DNA of 8,858 nucleotides from an uncultured Paracoccaceae bacterium (lineage in GTDB: Bacteria > Pseudomonadota > Alphaproteobacteria > Rhodobacterales > Rhodobacteraceae): contig CAJXHQ010000090.1 in NCBI GenBank assembly GCA_913054485.1, positions 1-8,858 of the forward strand, in the 5' to 3' direction. The notes under the pieces are model-generated. The model was not told the DNA's origin and searched no databases. It saw only the letters and a program-made list of their open reading frames with translations. This document shows, piece by piece, positions 1-5,969 of the stretch; within the stretch, counting starts at the first letter, position 1, and the number at the start of each line of letters is the position of its first letter. Position numbers and translations under genes: made by a program.

Positions 1-539
1 GGCAGCCGCGCGAGCCGCGGCACTTTGCCGAACTGGATGATGGTTTCCTCCACCTCCGGCTCGGCATCCCCGATGAAGGCCACCCCGGCCACCGGGCAGC
101 CCCAGTCGCGCAACGCTTTCAGCGATAGAAGCGTGTGGTTTATCGTGCCCAGCTGGGTGCGCGCGCAGAGCACCACCGGCGCGCGCCAGCGGGCAAAGAG
201 GTCAATATAGAGTTCACTCCGGTTCAGCGGCACCATCAGCCCCCCTGCCCCTTCGGCCACAAGCACGCCTTCTGTCTCAGGCAGCGGCAAGGCATCCATG
301 GATATTTCCACCCCTTCCGCCTCTGCCGAGAGATGCGGCGAGGCCGGCATTTCCAGCAGGTAGCCTTCGGCCAGCACCGGCCGGCCCGAAAGGCGCTCCA
401 CGATGCGGCTGTCGGTCTCTTCCTCGATGCCCGATTGCACCGGTTTCCAGTACGTCCCGCCCAGGGCCTGCACGAGACCTGCCGAGAAGATGGTCTTGCC
501 GATGCCGGTGTCGGTTCCGGTGACGATGATAGTGCTCAT
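1..539 (-). CDS. bioD: Dethiobiotin synthetase BioD (3' end cut by window edge)
   Basis: ATP-dependent carboxylation and ring closure of 7,8-diaminopelargonate (DAPA) to dethiobiotin, a cytosolic step of biotin synthesis. Reading leftward from the ATG at 537-539 gives 179 residues without a stop before the window edge; the family is usually a little over 200, so perhaps 30 residues are missing. Visible motifs are the modified P-loop GTDTGIGKT (residues 8-16), KPVQSG (about 33-38), the [11 protein letters not shown] nucleotide/substrate loop in mid-protein, and [10 protein letters not shown]. The ATG overlaps the bioF stop as ATGA (536-539), so translation is probably coupled to bioF. It is the third gene of the bioBFD operon. 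Identity is secure from the motifs and the operon; only the C-terminus is unseen. Confidence 0.95.
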   Translation of the reverse strand, partial: MSTIIVTGTDTGIGKTIFSAGLVQALGGTYWKPVQSGIEEETDSRIVERLSGRPVLAEGYLLEMPASPHLSAEAEGVEISMDALPLPETEGVLVAEGAGGLMVPLNRSELYIDLFARWRAPVVLCARTQLGTINHTLLSLKALRDWGCPVAGVAFIGDAEPEVEETIIQFGKVPRLARL

Positions 540-1693
540 TCCGGGGTCTCCTCCAATGTGCGGGCCAGATCGGTGAACAGGCCTGTGATCACCTCGCGCG
601 GGGTATTGAGGGTGATCGGGACGCGCAGGCGCGACGTGCCGCGCGGAACTGTGGGCGGACGGATGCCGCGCACATCGTATCCCTGCCCCTGTAAGGCGGC
701 AGCCACAGCCATGGCGCGCCTGTCCGCCCCGATCACCACGGGCAGGATCTGGCTGGCCAGTTCGCTTATCCCGCAGAGGCGGGCGGCTTCGGCGTGGGCG
801 TGGGCGATATTCTCCCATGCGCCGAGCTGCCGGGCCGGGTTCTGCGACAATTCCTGAAGGGCGGCCCGCACGAGGGCGGCGTTCAGCGGGGACGGGGCGG
901 TGGCATAAATGAAGGCCCGGGCCTTGTTGATCAGCATGTCGATCAGCGGAGCCGCGCCGCAGATCAGCCCGCCGGAGGCCCCCAGCGCCTTGCCGCAGGT
1001 GTGCAGCGACAGGACATTCGCGGACTGCGCGATGCGGTGGCCCAGCCCCCTGCCGGCATCACCGAAGACGCCGGTGGAATGCGCCTCATCCACCACCAGA
1101 ACCGCGCCATCGCGGTCGGCCAGCGCCTTCAGCTCCGTTAGCGGGGCCAAGTCGCCGTCCATGGAATAGACGCCTTCAACTGCAATCCAGACCTGCCCCG
1201 TGCCGCCCCCTGCCCGCCAGTCTGCAATGGCCTGCGTAGCAGCCGCAGCATCATTATGGGCAAAACTGCGGGCCTCAGCCCGGCCCAGCTTCATACCGTC
1301 ATGGGTGCTGGCGTGGATCAGCGCATCATGCAGCACCAAGTCGCCCTGCTGCGGCAGGGTGGAAAAGATCGCAAGGTTGGCCTGGAACCCGCCGCCCATG
1401 AACAGCGCCGCTTCGGTACCGAAGAAGGCGGCGGCCTCCTGCTCCAGCAGCTGGTGCTCCGCGTCATTGCCGCGCAGCAGGCGCGATCCGCCCGCCGCCA
1501 CTGGCACGCCGCGCGCCAGCGCCTCGGCGGCTGCCGCGCGCAGCACGTCCGACCCGGCCAGCCCGAGGTAATCGTTGGAGGCAAAATCATGCCCCGCGCG
1601 CGGCTGCAATTCACGGTAGCGGCCGCGCGTCTTCAGGGCTTCCAGCGCGCGGGTGTGGCGCGGGAAGGTGCTGCTCTTTTGCTGCCGTCGCAA
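536..1693 (-). CDS. bioF: 8-amino-7-oxononanoate synthase BioF (start uncertain)
   Basis: PLP-dependent condensation of L-alanine with a pimeloyl thioester to 8-amino-7-oxononanoate (KAPA), the first dedicated ring-assembly step of biotin synthesis. The frame gives 385 residues, typical of the alpha-oxoamine synthase family. Visible are [11 protein letters not shown] near residue 36, GGSRLLRGN near 68, VDEAHSTG (Asp202 and His205, PLP contacts), the Schiff-base lysine in [12 protein letters not shown] (Lys235), and [14 protein letters not shown] near 345. The only start upstream of the conserved region is TTG at 1691-1693, with no well-spaced Shine-Dalgarno. Codon 6 (AAG, 1676-1678) sits where an ATG would be expected: with A at plus-strand base 1677 it would read ATGAGC and overlap a bioB TGA, giving a 380-residue protein starting MSSTFPRH. 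The stop overlaps bioD's ATG. Product identity is secure; the start, and how well it is translated, are not. Confidence 0.93.
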   Translation of the reverse strand: MRRQQKSSTFPRHTRALEALKTRGRYRELQPRAGHDFASNDYLGLAGSDVLRAAAAEALARGVPVAAGGSRLLRGNDAEHQLLEQEAAAFFGTEAALFMGGGFQANLAIFSTLPQQGDLVLHDALIHASTHDGMKLGRAEARSFAHNDAAAATQAIADWRAGGGTGQVWIAVEGVYSMDGDLAPLTELKALADRDGAVLVVDEAHSTGVFGDAGRGLGHRIAQSANVLSLHTCGKALGASGGLICGAAPLIDMLINKARAFIYATAPSPLNAALVRAALQELSQNPARQLGAWENIAHAHAEAARLCGISELASQILPVVIGADRRAMAVAAALQGQGYDVRGIRPPTVPRGTSRLRVPITLNTPREVITGLFTDLARTLEETPE

Positions 1694-2664
1694 CCCGCCG
1701 CCATGGCGGTGATGCCAAGACGGGCAAACAGCGCGCCATCTTTGTCCTCTTCCGGGTTGTCCGCGGTCAGCAGCGTGTCACCCACGAAGATGGAATTGGC
1801 CCCGGCAAAGAAACACATCGCCTGCATCTCGTCCGACATACCGGTGCGGCCTGCCGACAGGCGCACGTGGGACTTTGGCATCAGGATGCGGGCCAGCGCC
1901 ACGGTGCGGACAAATTCGATCGGGTCCAGCGGCTTCACATCAGCCAGCGGCGTGTCGGCAATCGGGATCAGCATATTTACCGGCACGCTATCGGGGTGTT
2001 CTTCCAGCGTGGCCAGCGCCAGCAGCATGTCGATGCGGTCCATCTGCTGCTCACCCATGCCAACGATGCCGCCTGCGCAAACCTTGATGCCCGCCTCGCG
2101 CACCCGGTTCAGGGTGTCGATCCGGTCGGCGAAAGTCCGGGTGGTGATAATCTCCGAGTAATAGCGCTCGGAGGTGTCGATATTGTGGTTGTAGTAGTCC
2201 AGGCCCGCATCGCGCAGCCGGAAAACTTGGTCTTCCTCCAGCATGCCCAGGGTCATGCAGGTCTCCATGCCGAGGTCCTTCACGCCCTGCACCATGGCCT
2301 CAAGCGCGGCCATGTCGCGGTCCTTGGGCGAGCGCCAGGCGGCCCCCATGCAATAGCGGGTGGCACCGCCCTCCTTGGCCTTCTTTGCCTCGGCAATCAC
2401 CCGCTGCACTTCGACCAGTTTGGAGGCCGAGAGCTGCGCGCCGTTACGTGCCGACTGCGAGCAATAGGCGCAGTCTTCGGCGCAGCCGCCGGTCTTGATG
2501 CTCAGGAGCTTGGAACGCTGCACCTGGTTGGGGTCGAAGTGCGCCCGGTGAACGGTCTGCGCCCGGTAGAGCAAGTCCATGAAGGGCTGGTTGTAGATCC
2601 TCTCGGCTTCGTCGCGGCTCCAGTCGGTCCGGATGTGGCTTCCAGCATGTGCTCTCTCGCCCAT
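1633..2664 (-). CDS. bioB: Biotin synthase BioB, C-terminally extended
   Basis: Radical SAM enzyme that inserts sulfur between C6 and C9 of dethiobiotin to make biotin. The radical SAM motif CAEDCAYC places the [4Fe-4S] ligands at Cys61, Cys65 and Cys68. Other family landmarks are [65 protein letters not shown] and [17 protein letters not shown]. The length is 343 residues; the last 14, [14 protein letters not shown], are encoded inside the start of bioF and look like read-through past a lost stop at residue 330 (AGA where TGA is expected). The overlap with the annotated bioF is 61 bases. The ATG at 2662-2664 is the only good start before the conserved region; no clear Shine-Dalgarno precedes it, and a BioR-like box occupies that space. 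It is the first gene of bioBFD. The radical SAM core is intact, so the enzyme is probably functional. Confidence 0.96.
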   Translation of the reverse strand: MGERAHAGSHIRTDWSRDEAERIYNQPFMDLLYRAQTVHRAHFDPNQVQRSKLLSIKTGGCAEDCAYCSQSARNGAQLSASKLVEVQRVIAEAKKAKEGGATRYCMGAAWRSPKDRDMAALEAMVQGVKDLGMETCMTLGMLEEDQVFRLRDAGLDYYNHNIDTSERYYSEIITTRTFADRIDTLNRVREAGIKVCAGGIVGMGEQQMDRIDMLLALATLEEHPDSVPVNMLIPIADTPLADVKPLDPIEFVRTVALARILMPKSHVRLSAGRTGMSDEMQAMCFFAGANSIFVGDTLLTADNPEEDKDGALFARLGITAMAAGCDGSKRAAPSRATPARWKP

Positions 2665-2665
2665 T

Positions 2666-2675
2666 TAATAGATAA
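2666..2675 (-). promoter_or_regulatory. BioR-type operator, box 1 (proximal, one mismatch)
   Basis: The plus strand reads TAATAGATAA, a 9/10 match to TTATAGATAA, the BioR box known from alphaproteobacterial biotin genes (TTATMKATAA, nearly palindromic). It ends one base before the bioB start codon, so it would lie in the mRNA leader where a ribosome binding site normally sits. It is 41 bases, about four helical turns, from box 2. The GntR-family repressor BioR itself is not in this window, so its presence in the organism is inferred. Confidence 0.7.
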
Positions 2676-2705
2676 AATTTACCCGCAGCCCGGCTGCTTC
2701 GGATT

Positions 2706-2735
2706 TTTATAGATAAAAGGATACTGCGCCTGCAA
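2706..2735 (-). promoter_or_regulatory. Probable bioB promoter (-35/-10)
   Basis: In the bioB direction there is TTGCAG (2730-2735), an 18-base spacer, then TATAAA (2706-2711). The latter shares five of its six bases with BioR box 2. Transcription would start near 2699, giving a leader of about 35 bases that contains box 1. This is assigned by consensus resemblance only; alphaproteobacterial -10 elements vary. Confidence 0.5.
2707..2716 (-). promoter_or_regulatory. BioR-type operator, box 2 (distal, perfect match)
   Basis: TTATAGATAA on the plus strand (TTATCTATAA in the bioB direction) matches the BioR consensus exactly and stands out as AT-rich within GC-rich DNA. It overlaps the probable -10 element of the bioB promoter, so bound repressor would block RNA polymerase. 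Biotin-responsive repression of bioBFD is the expected outcome in BioR systems. Confidence 0.82.
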
Positions 2736-2773
2736 GTGCTACTTTCGGACTGCAGCAATTGGGCGCAGGGAGA

Positions 2774-2808
2774 CCCCGGAAGCGAGATCACGCAAGACGC
2801 TCTCGGGG
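2774..2808 (-). other. Inverted repeat upstream of the biotin promoter
   Basis: CCCCGGAAGCG (2774-2784) and CGCTCTCGGGG (2798-2808) can pair as an 11-step stem with one mismatch and one G-U wobble (in the minus-strand transcript) around a 13-base loop. It lies just downstream of the decayed hydroxylase gene in that gene's direction, where a terminator would be expected. The bases that follow are not T-rich, so it is not a convincing intrinsic terminator. The rest of the 2665-2819 gap holds only the biotin promoter and BioR boxes. Confidence 0.35.
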
Positions 2809-2819
2809 CTGCCCCCCTG

Positions 2820-3848
2820 TCAGGGCTCCGCGCCCGGCGGCGGCGCATCTGCTCCCCGCCACTGCCTGAACACCCGGCTGGCCCGTCTGACACGCCGCCT
2901 CAGGATTAGCCGCATGTCGGAAAAGGGGCCGAAGTAGAGCACCCAAAGGCTCGACAGGGAATTGCTTTCTCCGGAGTCCAGCCCGAAGGTCAGCTCCCCC
3001 TCTTCCGACAGGTGCAGTGACTTAAAGAGCCAGTCCCAGACCGCCAGGGCAGCACCGAAATTCTTGTCAAAATGGCGGCAGTGGAATGATGCGCCTGGTG
3101 CTGGGCGGGCGAGATCAGCACATGTTCCAGCCAGGGCCAGTAGCGGATGCTGATATGCGAATGGCGCAGGTTTGATCCGGTCACATGGAAGGCAAAAACC
3201 AGGATATTTACCCCAACCACCGTGTATAGGCTGACAGCGCTGCCAAAGAAGAAATAGAACACCGGGATCACCGGCCCCTGCGCAAACGTGCAGCGCAACG
3301 CGTAGAGCACCCCCTCCAGCGGGTGCACCCGGTACACCGTGACCGGCGTCAGCGTGGTCGCCGAATGGCGCACTTTGTGGATCCCCCGAGCCAGGGGATA
3401 CGGTGCATCCAACGGTGCAGCAGGTATTTTGAAAGATCGTCAGCGGCAACAAGCGTCACCATAAAGAGCTCGACAACCAGCCAGTGCGTGCACCTGCGAA
3501 CATGCCGGAGTGCAGAAAATCCTGCCCGTGCAGGAAGCAGTAGATCGTCGTGCCAATCACCGCCTGCGCCAGCAACAGTGGCGAGATAACGAAGGTGAAA
3601 ACCCCGTTGATCACGAAGATCTTGCAATCCGCCAGCGAGGAGGCTGAGAAGAACACACTCCGGTCAAACACCCTGCCCCAGGCCCGGCGAAGCGGCGTTT
3701 TGCGCACCAGCACCAGCCAGACCAGCGCAATCAGCACCGACACAGCAAGATACCCCGCAAAGACACACTTTGCCGGGTCGGTGAAAGACGAAAACACAGA
3801 GGCAATCCGTGGGATCAGCTCCAAGTGCAGCCTCCCTGAGGCGGGCAT
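2820..3848 (-). pseudogene. Decayed fatty acid hydroxylase / sterol desaturase family gene
   Basis: The fragments join into one membrane di-iron hydroxylase spread over three reading frames. The first piece (3848 to about 3490) starts MPASGRLHLEL and holds two hydrophobic segments. The second (about 3490-3390) holds HRWMH (3403-3417). The third (about 3390-3080) holds HKVRHSATTLTPVTVYRVHP, GSNLRHSH and HQAHH (3086-3100). The last returns to the first frame with RHFDKNFGAALAVWDWLF and runs to the TGA at 2820-2822. Each frame change fits loss of one base: near 3480-3505, at 3383-3390, and at 3075-3083. The second histidine box, normally HKVHH, reads HKVRH (CGC at 3368-3370), removing a likely iron ligand. 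Intact relatives are about 340 residues. Members hydroxylate or desaturate lipids; the substrate here is unknown. No single frame could make a working enzyme unless the shifts are sequencing errors. Confidence 0.85.
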
Positions 3849-3881
3849 GGAACGGCGCGTGATACGACGCCCCGATAGGGT

Positions 3882-4807
3882 TTAGTCGGTCAGGGCTTCG
3901 CCATCGGCAGAGGCAATCAGGGCGCGGCCGTTGAGGCAGGCGCGCATTATGGTGCCCACATAGGCGGTTTTGCCGGATTTGTCGGCGCCGGCTGCATAAT
4001 AGGCGCTGTTGAAGACCCTTTCGGACTTCAGGTCGATCACGCCGCCGCCATTGGCATCGGCACCCGCGAAGTTTTTCATCTTCACGACGTTGCAGTTGTC
4101 CTCGGCACTCAGCATCAGACTGTTGGCTGCGGCCCGGAAGTAGCCGAAAGCCTCGTCCCAGGAATGCTCTTTGCCGGTGTAGGCAGCCCCGTCACTGTAG
4201 GGCATATCGTTCGGCCTCACATCGGCGTTCAGCTTCTCGCCCAGGTAGTTGTCCACCGCCTGGTTGCAGGACATCGCACCCAGGGAGAACTTGGAGAAAA
4301 GCTGCGCATGGTCCTAGCCGGTCTCCGGATCAAAGCCCTTGTTGGCCGGCGCGATTTTGGAGATCATGTGCAGCACAACCTCTTTGCCGGTCATGTCGCC
4401 GGGCGAGGCGGGCATCGCGCCACCGTAGAACTTGCCCGAAATGTCCTTGCCCTTGGATACCGCGTTCACGGCGGTCCGCTTGATCGCAAAACCTTCCTTG
4501 GAAACCGGCGCAACGATCGGCGGGTCAGCGTCGGAACTGTTGAAAATAGGTGAGCATCTGCGCTTCCAACTCAGCCGCGTTGGCACCGCCGACACCCTTG
4601 GCGGCCGGTTTCTTCAAGCTGTCAGCCAGCACGCGGCGGGAGATTTAGCCGGAGCAAGACACCGAGTTAGTCTTATCGCCGCCATAGCCCTTCACGGTGA
4701 CCGGGAAGGGGCCATAGGTGTCTGCTGCAGAAGCCGCGCCTGCAATCAGGGCCGCTGGCGGCCCTCAAAGAAGAACGACGACCGCCCGGTCTTCGCACCC
4801 TGCCCAT
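3882..4807 (-). pseudogene. Decayed secreted DUF4856-like protein gene
   Basis: Joined minus-strand fragments resemble DUF4856 proteins, secreted or lipoprotein-like proteins often found near imelysin-family genes; the biochemical role is not known to me. The 5' end shows a signal-peptide-like stretch AALIAGAASA followed by ADTYGPFPVTVKGYGG, but no in-frame start: the ATG at 4805-4807 is in another frame. After SVSCSG there is a TAA stop (4645-4647), then ISRRVLADSLKKPAAKG and ELEAQMLTYF. A frameshift near 4545 follows, then GKDISGKFYGGAMPASPGD. A second stop, TAG (4314-4316), falls between DPETG and DHAQLFSKFSLGAMSCNQ, probably a former Trp or Gln codon. Next come HSWDEAFGYF, GGGVIDLKSERVFNS and CLNGRALIASADGEA before TAA at 3882-3884. 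Relatives continue beyond this point, so the 3' end also seems lost. Family assignment is by motif resemblance. Confidence 0.72.
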
Positions 4808-4817
4808 TACGCCGGAC

Positions 4818-5969
4818 CTAATCCGCCGGAATGAAACCGGCCGCATTCAGACCGGCCGGATACAAGACCGCGCCCTCCATGATACGGCGCTGAGTCCGGA
4901 AGGTTGTAGCTGAAAGCGCCTCGCCCGCGGCGGACATTTCCGCGCCGGCTGACAACACTCCGGAGGGGTTGCCAATCCGGACGGCTGCCAATCTGCCGCC
5001 TGCAGCTTCTTGGACAAGACTGCCCTCCACCTGCGCCGCCACGGCGACGCACATGGCACCGGTCAGCGTGATGGCGCGGTGAAAATTCCCCATGGAAACC
5101 AGACGCACAGACAGATCGTGGGTCTCCGGCGCATAGGCCGTGCCGTCCAGGCCCGTGAAGGCCCTCGGCCCGGCCACAATCGCAACTTTCGGGTTGGACA
5201 GCGGCACCTCTTCCGGCGTTGCGGCCAGTTTCATGGCCACTCCTCCTGCCCGGCGGACCCGGTCCAGCTGCGCCATCAGCTCTGCATTGCCGTCCAGATC
5301 CTGCGGGGTTTCATTGCCCTGGCAGCCGACATCTTCGGCACGCACATAGACAACGGGATTGGCAGCATCGATCAGAGAGGCATCAAATGAGCCATCCTCC
5401 GTTTCCAACCGCTCAAGCGCCGCACCAGACGGCAACAGACTGCCAGTCTTGGAGCCTCCGGGCGACAGAAAATCCAACGTCACCTTCGCCCCCGTGCCGG
5501 ACACACCCGCAATGGCAAAATCACCTTCTTCCAACGACTTGCCATCCTTCACCGGAAATCGGGAATGATAGATCTGGCCGGTATTGGTGCTGTGGATGCG
5601 CACCAGGGCTTCACCGTCCGGCACCTCCACGATCCCCTCGTCCACAGCAAAGGGCCCGACCGCCGAGGACATGTTCCCGCAGGCCGATCCGTAGTCGGCC
5701 ACAGGCGCGTCCACTGCGATCTGCACGAAGGTGTAATCCACATCCGCATCCGGCACCGTGGCAGGCCCGACGATCACCACCTTGGAGAGCGAGGAGAGCC
5801 CGCCCCCCATGCCATCAAGCTGGCGGCCGTAGGCGTCCGGACTGCCCAGCACATGCAGGAAGATACGATCACGCGCGGCGCGCGCGGCGGGCAGATCCGC
5901 CGCATTGACGACAACCGCCTTGGAGGTGCCGCCGCGGTAGAAGGCGGCCTTTAGCCTTGCCTGCACCAT
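4818..5969 (-). CDS. prpF: PrpF-family aconitate isomerase-like protein
   Basis: PrpF proteins have a diaminopimelate-epimerase-like fold and move a double bond or proton on aconitate-type substrates. In the 2-methylcitrate cycle they work with AcnD, and PrpF can act on trans-aconitate; related 4-oxalomesaconate tautomerases also exist. The protein has 383 residues, normal for the family. It opens with FYRGGTSKAVVV (residues 10-21), followed by LGSPDAYGRQLDGMGG and SSLSK, whose Lys63 matches the catalytic lysine of Shewanella PrpF. SACGN follows, with Cys97 at the position of its key cysteine. The C-terminal part has VSMGNFHRAITLTGAMCVAV and RIMEGAVLYP. The ATG at 5967-5969 shares one base with the upstream stop (TAATG) and has a good Shine-Dalgarno, AAGGGGG, at 5977-5983. 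This implies translational coupling with the dehydratase gene. The exact substrate is not fixed by sequence. Confidence 0.88.
   Translation of the reverse strand: MVQARLKAAFYRGGTSKAVVVNAADLPAARAARDRIFLHVLGSPDAYGRQLDGMGGGLSSLSKVVIVGPATVPDADVDYTFVQIAVDAPVADYGSACGNMSSAVGPFAVDEGIVEVPDGEALVRIHSTNTGQIYHSRFPVKDGKSLEEGDFAIAGVSGTGAKVTLDFLSPGGSKTGSLLPSGAALERLETEDGSFDASLIDAANPVVYVRAEDVGCQGNETPQDLDGNAELMAQLDRVRRAGGVAMKLAATPEEVPLSNPKVAIVAGPRAFTGLDGTAYAPETHDLSVRLVSMGNFHRAITLTGAMCVAVAAQVEGSLVQEAAGGRLAAVRIGNPSGVLSAGAEMSAAGEALSATTFRTQRRIMEGAVLYPAGLNAAGFIPAD

Noticed and set aside
135..857. 240-codon plus-strand open frame across bioD and bioF
   Set aside because: It lies antisense to two clearly identified biotin genes, has Arg/His/Pro-rich shadow composition and no recognisable motif.
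1702..1704. ATG at 1702-1704 as the bioF start
   Set aside because: It is in the bioB frame (codons for MAAGCDGSK), not the bioF frame, so it could serve bioF only with an additional frameshift.
1256..2161. 301-codon plus-strand open frame antisense to bioB/bioF
   Set aside because: High-GC shadow of real genes on the other strand; low-complexity Ala/Arg/Ser composition and no domain.
2774..2808. Intrinsic terminator for the hydroxylase gene
   Set aside because: A stem is possible, but no T-run follows it in either direction, so it is listed only as an inverted repeat.
2444..2893. 149-codon minus-strand open frame over the bioB 5' end and upstream region
   Set aside because: It is out of frame with bioB across conserved biotin synthase sequence and runs through the promoter and BioR boxes.
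3882..4274. Separate small gene starting at the ATG at 4272-4274
   Set aside because: The same frame continues upstream through a single TAG (4314-4316) into matching DUF4856-like sequence, so this is the 3' part of a broken gene.
5219..5908. 229-codon plus-strand open frame antisense to prpF
   Set aside because: Pro/Arg/His-rich shadow frame; the opposite strand encodes an intact PrpF-family protein.
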